Of a stretch of 18,386 nt of DNA, positions 1 to 8,300 are shown in pieces. The position numbers were made by a program, and so were the translations under genes. This DNA is from JANNYA01 sp031409855. Lineage in GTDB: Bacteria > Pseudomonadota > Gammaproteobacteria > Xanthomonadales > SZUA-5. Every line of letters starts with the position of its first letter. The first letter of the stretch is position 1. The stretch lies in assembly GCA_031409855.1 (NCBI GenBank), contig JANNYA010000153.1:1-18386 (forward strand), given 5' to 3'. The notes below the pieces were generated by a model. That model had not been told where the DNA came from. It saw nothing but the letters and a program-made list of their open reading frames with translations, and did not search any database.

Positions 1-1
1 T

Positions 2-1699
2 TTGGACTATTCGGCGCCTAAAAAACTGCGTTATGGCTACCGCATACCCGGCATTGATGCAGACTGGATCGATGCCGATTTTGAGCATCGCACGCTCAGT
101 TACGGCAACCTTTGGCCCGGCGATTACACGGTGCAGGTGCGTGGCAGCAACCGTTTGGGGGTTTGGAGCACGAACCAACTGAATCTTAAAATTCAGGTAT
201 TGCCCGCGTACTGGCAGACCGGTTGGTTTTTAACTCTACTGCTGTTGGCTTTCGGCGGATTCATTTATGGCGGCTATCGCCTACGCGTCGCACGGCTGCG
301 CGCTCAAGCTCGGGAACTACAAACTTTGGTCAATGCCCGCACCGCGGATATCCTGAAACTCGGCAGTATCGGGAAAGAGCTGACCGCAACGCTGGATATC
401 GAGCAGGCGTTCGAGCGCCTGTACAAGCAAGCCAGTGCACGCTTGGATACTTACGTGTTTAGCATTGGAATTTACGATCATGCGGCAAACTTAATTCAAG
501 ACGAATATTTGATCGAGGGCGGCCAACGCCAGAGAACTAAAGCGATTTCAATGGACGAACTCGACCGACCGGCCGTGTGGTGCTTGCGGGAGCGCCGCGA
601 GTTAATCACCACGTGCAATGCTGAATTGCTCAACTTTGTCGGCAAAATTTTGCCGGTCAACTCGGGCGACAGCATGGAGTCCATCGTGTATCTGCCTTTG
701 ATTGTCGAGCAACGCGTGATCAGCTGTTTAAGCGTGCAAAGCCCACGGCGATCTGCCTATAGCCTCGACCAGTTGGAATTCTTGCGCGTGCTGGCAAGCT
801 ACACCGCGATTGCGATTTCCAATTCGCGCGCGCATGGCGAGCTTGCCGCGACTCACGGCGCGTTGGCACGTGCGCACGGGGAACTTGCCGCCGCGCATTT
901 GACGATGCAACAGACTCAACGCCAGCTGCTGTTACAAGAAAAGCTGGCGGGTCTTGGCACTTTGACGGCTGGGGTGGCGCATGAAATCAATAACCCCACC
1001 AATTTTGTCCACGTCGCGGCGCAAAACTTGAGTGTGGATCTCGCCGAATTTGAGGCGTTTCTCAAAGAGTTGGTCGACACCGATGAAGCGCCTGAAGTCT
1101 TAGATGCCTTCGCGCTGCGCTTTAGCAAGTTATCTGGCCACGTAAAAACCATGCTGCACGGCACCGAGCGCATCAAAACCATCGTGAGAGATTTGCGCGC
1201 CTTCACCCGCAGTGATCGCGCCGAAAAAACCCGTGCGCGGATGTCAGAATGCCTGCTGTCAACGCTGCATTTAGTGCGCAGCAGTTGGCAAGAAAAAGTC
1301 GAATTTAGCACTGAGTTTATTGATGACCCTGAAATCGCCTGTTGGCCGGCGCTGCTCAATCAGGTGTTTATGAATCTGCTGGTCAATGGTAGCCAAGCAA
1401 TTGCCGCGCGGGCAAAGCCGGAAAGTGCCGAAATCGGCCGGATTACCATCACCATGCAGATTAAAGAAGCGGAGCTACATATCGACTTTTCCGACAACGG
1501 CGTTGGCATGACGGCACCCGTGCAGGCGCGCGTGCTAGAGCCGTTTTTCACCACCAAAGACGTCGGCGATGGCACTGGGCTAGGCTTGTCGATCAGCTAT
1601 GGCATTATTTTGCAGCACGACGGCAAATTGCAGATTGACTCGACGCCAGCGCAGGGTAGTTGTTTTACCGTGATTTTGCCGGTGCTTGGGAATGGCTAA
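2..1699 (+). CDS. Membrane sensor histidine kinase, C-terminal part (5' end outside the window)
   Basis: This is the 3' part of a sensor kinase that autophosphorylates on histidine in response to a signal sensed outside the cytoplasm. The frame is open to the left edge, so the true start and probably a beta-propeller sensor lie upstream. Visible parts (residues counted from base 2): a Y_Y_Y-type beta-sandwich at 8-67, a membrane segment at about 74-92, a GAF-like domain at about 115-275, an Ala/His-rich coiled stretch with HGELAA-type repeats at 278-299, a HisKA segment with phospho-acceptor His327 in GVAHEINNP, and a HATPase with N-box Asn458/Asn462, DNGVGM at 498-503, EPFFTTK at 513-519 and GDGTGLGLS at 522-530. 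No C-terminal receiver is present. It ends two bases before a copy of the repeat family. No response regulator gene follows; the only receiver domain nearby is in the Ser/Thr kinase at 2747-5092. Confidence 0.93.
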   Translation: MDYSAPKKLRYGYRIPGIDADWIDADFEHRTLSYGNLWPGDYTVQVRGSNRLGVWSTNQLNLKIQVLPAYWQTGWFLTLLLLAFGGFIYGGYRLRVARLRAQARELQTLVNARTADILKLGSIGKELTATLDIEQAFERLYKQASARLDTYVFSIGIYDHAANLIQDEYLIEGGQRQRTKAISMDELDRPAVWCLRERRELITTCNAELLNFVGKILPVNSGDSMESIVYLPLIVEQRVISCLSVQSPRRSAYSLDQLEFLRVLASYTAIAISNSRAHGELAATHGALARAHGELAAAHLTMQQTQRQLLLQEKLAGLGTLTAGVAHEINNPTNFVHVAAQNLSVDLAEFEAFLKELVDTDEAPEVLDAFALRFSKLSGHVKTMLHGTERIKTIVRDLRAFTRSDRAEKTRARMSECLLSTLHLVRSSWQEKVEFSTEFIDDPEIACWPALLNQVFMNLLVNGSQAIAARAKPESAEIGRITITMQIKEAELHIDFSDNGVGMTAPVQARVLEPFFTTKDVGDGTGLGLSISYGIILQHDGKLQIDSTPAQGSCFTVILPVLGNG

Positions 1700-1700
1700 G

Positions 1701-1734
1701 ACGTCCGGTCAGCAGGTGACACCGCAAAAAAGTC
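1701..1734 (+). repeat. Diverged single copy of the 30-base repeat family
   Basis: Starting two bases after the histidine kinase stop, the stretch contains AGCAGGTGACACCGCAAAAA followed by AGTC. This matches the 3' two thirds of the copy at 5351-5380 at 17 of 20 positions and has the same flanking AGTC. The 5' third is shifted by one base and poorly conserved. The outer bases CGTCC (1702-1706) and GGACG (1736-1740) can pair, so it might form a hairpin between the two convergent genes, but no T-run follows. Confidence 0.55.
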
Positions 1735-1754
1735 TGGACGGAAGGCGGCGCTGA

Positions 1755-2189
1755 CTACGAATTTAACAACGGGTTGTGTACTTTCAATCCGGGGAAGCGC
1801 AAAAAATCAGTATCAACACTGGCAATGGTGGCGCGATAAAGTTGCGCTAACCCGGCAATCTGCGCATCGCTACATAGATTTCCGGCAACACCTACTGCGT
1901 CTATCAAAGCCAGACTGTTTGCAAAACTTTCCGGTGTCGCCAACAACAGACGCGCGTTTGGGAGCGCTAGCCAGCTCTGCACCAAAGCTAGGGCTTGTTT
2001 AGCCAGCAATGGCCTAGGAACGATTCGCTTTTGCGTCATGATGCGAATAAATCCAATCATGACGACTTCAGCAAAGCCGATTTCGACGCCACTATTGATC
2101 AAGTCTTCAAACCATCGCGCTGCTTGCGCATGCCGTGGTGAATCGCTGTTGTAGGCATAAATCAACAAATTGGTGTCGACGAGGATCAT
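1755..2189 (-). CDS. vapC: VapC-type PIN-domain ribonuclease toxin
   Basis: This 144-residue protein is a PIN-domain toxin, a metal-dependent ribonuclease that stops growth by cutting RNA when its antitoxin is lost. The start MILVDTNLLIYAY carries the first acidic residue Asp5. Glu41, Asp108 (in the GNLCSDAQIA stretch) and Asp126/Asp128 (VDTDF) supply the rest of the acidic pocket, and the end FPGLKVHNP is typical of VapC. Length is normal. Its ATG overlaps the antitoxin stop in an ATGA (2186-2189), so the two are translationally coupled. All four acidic positions are present, so it should be active. The RNA target cannot be read from sequence. Confidence 0.92.
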   Translation of the reverse strand: MILVDTNLLIYAYNSDSPRHAQAARWFEDLINSGVEIGFAEVVMIGFIRIMTQKRIVPRPLLAKQALALVQSWLALPNARLLLATPESFANSLALIDAVGVAGNLCSDAQIAGLAQLYRATIASVDTDFLRFPGLKVHNPLLNS

Positions 2190-2488
2190 GGTGTCGAAGT
2201 CCGGCCTGACGTCGAGCCCGGCACTGATTCCTGGCGTTGCTGGAGTTCCAGGAAATCATCTGCGGCTAATTGGTCAATCAGCTGATTGAAGCCAGTGGGA
2301 TCAAGCCCAGCATCCCAACCCATCGCATAGGGCGTCACTTTGAACGGTTTGCGCGGCGACGATTCTGGCGCACTCAAGCCGCGCCGCAGGGCGTCGTTGA
2401 CAATTTGCTTAAATGGTTTTTGTGCTCGCTCTAGCGCCTGCGCAAGAAGTTGCGCCACGTCGGGGTCAATCGTGAGTGTCGTTCGCAT
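2186..2488 (-). CDS. vapB: VapB-type antitoxin
   Basis: This 100-residue protein precedes and overlaps vapC and is its antitoxin. The N-terminus (MRTTLTIDPDVAQLLAQAL) has the beta-strand and helix of a ribbon-helix-helix DNA-binding fold, continuing with KPFKQIVNDALRRGL. The middle (PFKVTPYAMGWDAG) and the end (NQLIDQLAADDFLE) match the VapB toxin-binding tail. About 20 extra residues (QQRQESVPGSTSG and on) follow the usual end at DDFL and read over the vapC start; they may be a by-product of the overlap. No strong ribosome binding site precedes the ATG. An inverted repeat just upstream is the likely autoregulatory site. Confidence 0.9.
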   Translation of the reverse strand: MRTTLTIDPDVAQLLAQALERAQKPFKQIVNDALRRGLSAPESSPRKPFKVTPYAMGWDAGLDPTGFNQLIDQLAADDFLELQQRQESVPGSTSGRTSTP

Positions 2489-2490
2489 CT

Positions 2491-2530
2491 TGATGCTTCA
2501 ATAAAAAATATTTCTGACATCATAGCATCA
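2491..2530 (-). promoter_or_regulatory. Likely vapBC promoter and operator
   Basis: A perfect 7-base inverted repeat, TGATGCT (2491-2497) and AGCATCA (2524-2530), is separated by 26 mostly A/T bases immediately upstream of vapB. On the - strand a good -10 element, TATGAT (2524-2519), adjoins the distal arm. No convincing -35 was found. Ribbon-helix-helix antitoxins commonly bind such paired half-sites over their own promoter, so autoregulation is expected but inferred. Confidence 0.5.
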
Positions 2531-2588
2531 CTTTGCACTGCTTTTGATGAGTTGCTTACGTCATAGGAGTGCCCCCGATGCGCTCAGG

Positions 2589-2702
2589 AGTCTCGCCGTC
2601 CAGGCGATACGGCAATTGAGTCTCGCCGTCCAGGCGGTACGGCAAACAAGTCCCCCGTCAGCGGTACGGCAAACAAGTCTCGCGTCAGCGGTACGGCAAA
2701 CA
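2589..2702 (+). repeat. Tandem array of four 27-30 base repeats
   Basis: Four head-to-tail units lie at 2589-2618, 2619-2648 (30 bases each), 2649-2675 and 2676-2702 (27 bases each). Each starts with AGTC, carries a core such as CAGGCGGTACGGCAA, and all but the first end in GGCAAACA; a partial AGT follows the last unit. The two short units lack three bases in the middle and are nearly identical to each other. In the long units GCCGT and ACGGC can pair around a 9-base loop. The array ends 44 bases before the Ser/Thr kinase start and so probably lies in its promoter region or leader. It has no spacers and is not a CRISPR array. Confidence 0.9.
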
Positions 2703-2746
2703 AGTGTGCATAATCCAGCGACCTAAACAGCGCAATAAGGAGCCGC

Positions 2747-5092
2747 ATGCGTTTTGACGCTGGCGCAGAATTTGCGGGATATACGATCGTATCGCCACTC
2801 GGGCGCGGCGGCATGGCGAGCGTGTATTTGGTGCGTGAGCCCGGCATTAATAGGTTGGTCGCGCTCAAGGTGCTACCGGTGCGCGTGTTCGACGATGCGC
2901 AGTTCGCCGAGCGTTTCGAGCAAGAAGCGCAGGTGGTCGGTGCGCTGGATCATCCCAGTATCATTCCCCTCTATCGTTTCGGCATTACTGATGGCATTGC
3001 GTGGATGGCTTTACGTTATGTCGACGGCGGCGATTTTTCCGCCAAGCTTCGCGCCGGGCCGCTTGCGCTTCAGGACGGGCTTTCGATTTTGCGCGGGGTG
3101 GCGGCGGCGCTCGATTATGCGCACAGCAAGGGCGTGATTCACCGAGATTTGAAGCCGCAAAATATTCTGGTCAGCGTCCAAGGTGCGGGGTATTTGGCCG
3201 ATTTCGGCATCGCTAAGTTGCTGGAAAATACCGGCAAATTCCAGACCAATAACGGCAATGTCATCGGCACGCCCGCCTACATGGCGCCGGAACAGGCACA
3301 AGGACACGTTTTGGGGCCCGGCACCGATATTTATGGGCTCGCGGTGATCTGCTTTCAATGGCTCACGGGCAGCCTGCCATTTGATGGCGACACCCCGCAC
3401 CAGATTTTGTTCAAGCAAGTTTGTGATCCCTTGCCGCCGCAGCTATTGAATTTAGTCGCGCCCGCCGTTGCGGCCGTTTTAGTGCGTGGCCTGGCAAAGC
3501 TTCCGGCGGAGCGCTTTGTGACGGCAAGCGCCATGCTCGCTGAACTCGCGCAGGCGCTGATGCCGCGTCCGATGCGAGCGGTGGCGACGACGCAGGAACT
3601 GCCGAGCGCCAGTGAGCGGCATTTGTCTGGGCATCATTCGCCTGAGCATCAGTCCCTTGATCACCCGTCCCAGACGCGCCCGCTGATTTTGCCCAATCCA
3701 ACCATGAGTGCGCCCGTGTTCGGCCCTGCAGTGCTCTATGTGCGCCCTATTGCTGAGGCCATCCCCAATTTGGATGAAGCACTGCGCGAACGCGGCTGGC
3801 ATCCGCTCTCAGTCGCTAGTCTTACGGCGGTGGCGGACGTGAGCCAGGGGCAAACACTGGTTGCGGTCGTGGTTGATTCAAGCCTGCTCGCAGAGCTTGG
3901 CGAGATCATCAATGCGCTGGATCAAAGTCGAGAACCGGGGCCGACACCGCCGTTGTTGGTGGTAACAACGCGAGCAGCGATCACTGAACAATTGGTTGGT
4001 ATGACCGGCAGCGCGGACGCGTTCCTAGCGAATGCCACTGCCGCCAGCGTCACTCGAAGGCTAAGCGATCTACAGCGTACATTGAGCTCGGCCGAACCAT
4101 TGCGGGTTTTGATCGTCGATGATGATCGTAGCCAGCTGGTCTATTGTGAATCAGTTTTGCGTCGGCGTGGCTTGAGCACTCAAACCGCGATGTCCTCGCG
4201 TGAAGCGTTGCAGCTAGTGCACTCGTTCCGACCCGATTTGATCCTGGTCGATTTAAACATGCCAGAAATTGACGGCATGGCCCTGACCGCGCAAGTGCGT
4301 GAAATGCCGGGCACGATGCTGGTGCCGATCATCTTCATATCCGGCGAACAAGACGTTAGCAAACGGCTATGTGCGATTAATGTCGGTGCCGATGATTTCC
4401 TGACCAAGCCGGTACGCCCGGCACATTTGATCGACGTCGTCGTCGGTCGCGCCAAACGCGCGCGGGCGATGCGTCAACAGCTTTTGGAAAGCACGACCCC
4501 GGCGTCAGCTCGCGCATCCGCACAGAGCGGTGAGCGCCGACAGCTCGCTGCTGCGCCACGTAGCTGGAATGGTTTGTGGCTATTATCGATTTCAGTGGCC
4601 CTGCTGGCGCTTACTTACAGCGGCTATCGCTGGGTTCGCGCAAGTCAAGTGGCGCCAAATCAATGGAAACTTGCGGTAATGCCACTCCGACAAATCTGTG
4701 CCCACGTTGAACCAAATGCCGTGGCCAATGCTGGGGACGGCCTTGCCATTGCGCGCATCCATGCTGATTTAGTGAGCGCGTTTGAACAATTGGAAGAAAT
4801 CCGGCTGCAAGGCGACACGGCAAAAAAAGTGGAGGTGATTTCGACCGGCACAATGCAGGCCTATCAGGACAGCAAAATGAAGTGGTCAGCAATTGCCGAC
4901 GAGCTGCAAGCGACGCATTTGCTTGAAAGCAATATCTGCCCTGAAGGTGCCGGGGTAGAGTTAAAAGTTTCGCTCGTTGATGCGCGCACGAACGCCTCGA
5001 TTTGGAACCAAAGCTATCATCCTCCAAGTGCTGATGGGGACATGCTGCAGAGTGTCGCTAGCGATGTCACGCGGGCGCTTGGTTTGCGTTAG
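2747..5092 (+). CDS. Membrane Ser/Thr protein kinase with receiver domain and C-terminal TolB-like domain
   Basis: This 781-residue protein joins a eukaryotic-type kinase to a two-component receiver. Kinase domain at about 11-272: glycine loop GRGGMASV (19-26), Lys41, Glu60, HRDLKPQN (132-139), DFG (152-154), MAPE (179-182); all catalytic residues are present. A His/Ser-rich linker (about 290-310) leads to a degenerate receiver-like domain (328-440) and then a complete receiver (453-570) with Asp458/Asp459, phospho-acceptor Asp502 and Lys554. A membrane segment at about 608-626 is followed by a TolB-N-like domain (638-781) of the type seen in bacterial Ser/Thr kinases and adenylate cyclases, probably periplasmic. 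AAGGAG at 2737-2742 supports the start. Residues 685-694 look like an in-frame copy of the local repeat. The upstream histidine kinase is a candidate phosphodonor (inference). Substrates are unknown. Confidence 0.93.
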   Translation: MRFDAGAEFAGYTIVSPLGRGGMASVYLVREPGINRLVALKVLPVRVFDDAQFAERFEQEAQVVGALDHPSIIPLYRFGITDGIAWMALRYVDGGDFSAKLRAGPLALQDGLSILRGVAAALDYAHSKGVIHRDLKPQNILVSVQGAGYLADFGIAKLLENTGKFQTNNGNVIGTPAYMAPEQAQGHVLGPGTDIYGLAVICFQWLTGSLPFDGDTPHQILFKQVCDPLPPQLLNLVAPAVAAVLVRGLAKLPAERFVTASAMLAELAQALMPRPMRAVATTQELPSASERHLSGHHSPEHQSLDHPSQTRPLILPNPTMSAPVFGPAVLYVRPIAEAIPNLDEALRERGWHPLSVASLTAVADVSQGQTLVAVVVDSSLLAELGEIINALDQSREPGPTPPLLVVTTRAAITEQLVGMTGSADAFLANATAASVTRRLSDLQRTLSSAEPLRVLIVDDDRSQLVYCESVLRRRGLSTQTAMSSREALQLVHSFRPDLILVDLNMPEIDGMALTAQVREMPGTMLVPIIFISGEQDVSKRLCAINVGADDFLTKPVRPAHLIDVVVGRAKRARAMRQQLLESTTPASARASAQSGERRQLAAAPRSWNGLWLLSISVALLALTYSGYRWVRASQVAPNQWKLAVMPLRQICAHVEPNAVANAGDGLAIARIHADLVSAFEQLEEIRLQGDTAKKVEVISTGTMQAYQDSKMKWSAIADELQATHLLESNICPEGAGVELKVSLVDARTNASIWNQSYHPPSADGDMLQSVASDVTRALGLR
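4798..4830 (+). repeat. Probable repeat copy inside the Ser/Thr kinase coding sequence
   Basis: AGGCGACACGGCAAA (4810-4824) is identical over 15 bases to the copy at 5364-5378 and is followed by an AAGT like the other units. The preceding bases from 4798 (AATCCGGCTGCA) match the unit's 5' part at about 8 of 12 positions with one gap. It encodes IRLQGDTAKK, residues 685-694. Homologues of this TolB-like domain, as I recall them, go almost directly from the 'QL' helix to the 'VxVIS' strand, so these residues look like an extra 10-residue loop. Confidence 0.5.
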
Positions 5093-5336
5093 CGTAAAGC
5101 CTAGTAACAGCTACTCGTTTTGCGCTAAATCAGGTTCTAGCAAGGCAGTTTTCGTAAGGATCGAGGCGATGAAACAATGCGCTTACAGATTTCGGGGTTC
5201 CAGCGTCCTCGGGAATACGAAATCGGTATCGCAAAACGCGTCCGCGCGTTGTGTAATGCAATGCTGTAGAAGCAGCGCAACGTGGCGAATCTATTTAGTG
5301 CATGGTTCAGCATCAAAGTGGCAAAGGGCATGACCC
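5093..5336. other. Intergenic region between the Ser/Thr kinase and the peptide synthetase
   Basis: These 244 bases should hold the promoter of the biosynthetic operon, but I see no convincing -35/-10 pair and no hairpin with a T-run. A 54-codon open frame at 5169-5333 (MKQCAYRFRGSS start, GAGG 5' of the ATG, four cysteines) is possible but resembles nothing I know. It stops just before the synthetase start. Confidence 0.4.
5323..5328 (+). promoter_or_regulatory. Ribosome binding site supporting the synthetase start at 5337
   Basis: AAAGGG lies 8 bases before the ATG at 5337. It supports this start even though codons 5-15 lie within a repeat copy. The next in-frame ATG codes for Met78, inside the C domain. 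Confidence 0.55.
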
Positions 5337-8300
5337 ATGCAATCCAACGAAGTCCTGCCGAGCAGGCGACACGGCAAACAAGTAAGCAGCGCCAGTCCTC
5401 ACGCCGAGCTAAGCGAAAACGAAACGGCGCTTTGGCTGGACTGTATCAAGCGGCCGAGTTTTCCCGGACACGTTTTGCCCGTGTATTTTCATTTTGAGCC
5501 CGATCCTAGCCTCGCAGCACTGCAGTCCGCCCTTGATCGTTTGGTGGCGCAGTTTCCTCGGCTGGCAATGACCGTGGTAGAGAAAAACGGCCTGCCCGAA
5601 TTCACGGCCTGCGAATCACCAAAAATTAAACTCCACGACTTGGATCGGTTGCCAGACCAAGAGTATTTAATGCGGCTGGCATTTGCTCCGATGCCGCTTG
5701 ACGCGCCATTGATGCAATGGCATCGCTTTCAAATTGGCGGGGATGCGGCACACACACGCCATCTATTGCGCTGCCATCACTTGCTGGGTGATCAACAAAG
5801 CGTCATTGGACTTTGGCAAGCGCTGGCACAGTTTTTGAACAACGACCCTCCACTAGCGAGGGCCAATCAGGCGCAGCTAGGGTTTCAACGAGGCGGGCTT
5901 CAACTAAGCGACCCAATTTGCCATGTGCGCTGGCAAGCTGCCCAAGCAAGGCCCGCATTAGCGCCTGAATTTGATGCCGAGCCCAGCGGGCTAGCACTCA
6001 GCGTATTTGAGTCGCTAACGATTGCGCAAAGCCAGGCCATTCAGCGAAGCGCAAAAGCCGCACAGCTAAGCACTTTCGAGCTGCTGTTGGCTGCCTATGC
6101 CGATAGTTTGGATGAAGTTTACGGTGCCCATGCGCGCACGCTCCATTTGCCTGCGCTAAGCCAGAAAAAAACAGGGCAATACGATGTCTGCACGTTAGCG
6201 TTGCAGTTGACTCCGATCGAGTGCGCGGCTAACAACCGACCAGCGAGCACGCTGCGGGCGCGTGATCTCGCTACGCAAGTGCGGGCGCGTGTCGTTAACC
6301 CCCCGCTAGCCTCTGCTCAAGCGCTGCGGCATGGCATCGTTTATTCGAGAGCGCCCTTAGGTGCCTGTGCGAGTTTCTCAGGGCTGTCAAGCAATGTGGA
6401 GGGGCATCGAATTTCGCTCGTGCAGCAAAATTCGTCGCCACTGAATATTATTTTACATCGCCTACCCGCGCAGCCTGCGGCATTTGCCAGTTGCGCGCAG
6501 ATTTATCAGTGGGATGATCGCCTGCATTTGAGCGTACAGCTTGACCGAGCGCTGTTTTCCGCGGCTACCGCTGCACTGATTCTGCAGTCCTGGCGTAAGC
6601 AGATTGAACGATGGCTTGGGGCGACGCCGAGCCCGCTATGTGATCTAGTTATGACCGGCGCACCGCAATCACAGGTGAATACTTCGCCAGCGGGCTCGAT
6701 CTCCGCGCTGCTTGCGCAGGCTGCGGCTCAATATGCCGACTGTACCGCGCTTGACGATGGCTTGCGCAAGCTTAGCTATCAAGATCTTGAGCGCTTTTAC
6801 AGCTGCGACTCGGGCTTTCCAGAGGCGCTAGACCCAGCACCCAGTATTAACCAAGCCGTGCAGTGCTATGTTGCCTTGCGTCGGCAAACCGTGCTCGATT
6901 TCCGCATCACGAAATTGCCTTTATCGACTGCATTATCAGAAAATTGCGCCGTGATATTCGCCAGCTCCGGCACCACGGGCGCGCCCGCCAACATCACACT
7001 TTCCAGCGCAAACCTAGCCGCCTATGCAACGGCGATGGTTGCAGCGCTGGCGCTTAAGCCCGGGGATCGCGTGTTGCGTTTCGCTGGCAGTGCATTTGAC
7101 GCCGTGCTTGAGGAATTGCTAGTTAGCTTCCTTTCGGGTGCCACGCTGGTTTGCCCGGTGGATGCGAACTCACGGGAAGCGGTCGAAGCCCGGTTTGAAA
7201 GCTTTCCGGCGCTGTCACTGCGGATTGAAGCATTGGCCATTACCGCACTGAATGTGTCGACTTCCTGGTGGCATGCGGCGCAAGTGGATCACATGATAAT
7301 GCCTGGGTGCATAAGGCAAATTGTGATCGGTGGCGAAGCGGCGAGCGCCGCACTTTGGCGGCAATTTAGTACGCAGTACCCGGCCATTGATTTAGTTAAT
7401 ACCTATGGCTTGACTGAAGCTTGCGTTTCCCAATGCATTTCTCGCGGTGCCTTTGATGCGCGGCATAAATTTGTACCGCTTGGCGCGTCGCTTTCGCATG
7501 TTGATGCGGTCATTTTCCAATGCGATAGCGAGCTTCGCGCAGGATTACTAGAGCCTGGCGAGCTTTGCTTAAGCGGCGCGAGTTTGGGCGAAACGAGCCG
7601 CGCTGATCGCTATTTTGTGCTGGGCGATCAACGCTACCTGCGCACCGGTGATCATGTAGTGTGCGATGCCAGCGGCATTTTGCACTACTTGGGCCGTTTG
7701 AATCGCATTGTAAAACAGCTGGGAAAATGGTTGGACTTAGACACATTAGCCTTAGACGCGACGACGGTGCAGGCCAATTCTGGTGCTGAATCTGGTGCTG
7801 CGAGTTCACAGATATGCACGCTGATAATGCATGGCGCCGACGCCAAGCAAAGCCAGATTGTCTTGCTGCATGAGCAAGCGCCGAGCGCTGCGCTGCAGGC
7901 ATTTGCGACTCGGCATCATGCCGCGCTGTTCTATCTCAAACGCATTCCGCGCACGGCGGGCGGCAAGCCGGATTACCCACAAATGCAAGCAGCAATCTTG
8001 CAGGCGAAATCTGCGGCTGATCAAGCTTTCAACGATACGACTGCGCAAAAACCCGCCGTTTCCGGCGCACTGGACGTGTTGATTCGCGCTACTGTGGGCG
8101 CGCATTTTGATGATTCGACTCGGTTATCGTCAATTTTAAGTTCGCTAGACTGGCTGCGCCTGCGGGGCGCCATCGAGCTGCAGTTTGGCGTTCAGCTGCA
8201 ACATTCGGATCACGATCACAGCATTGCAAAAATAAAGCAGCTTTTGCGTCCTTCAACTGCGCCTGTGCTCAAACCGGCTGCGATCATGCCAAACCATACC

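Noticed and set aside
1702..1740. Rho-independent terminator between the histidine kinase and vapC
   Set aside because: The CGTCC/GGACG stem has a loop of about 29 bases and no T-run on either side.
2589..2702. CRISPR array
   Set aside because: Units are joined head to tail with no spacers, and no cas gene is nearby.
2544..2726. Small + strand ORF across the repeat array, encoding SLAVQAVRQT-like repeats
   Set aside because: It only translates the DNA repeat, has no family match, and other copies of the repeat are read in other frames.
3381..3400. Further repeat copy (GGCGACACC) in the Ser/Thr kinase
   Set aside because: The similarity covers only about 9 bases, and the encoded GDTPHQ is normal for this part of the kinase fold.
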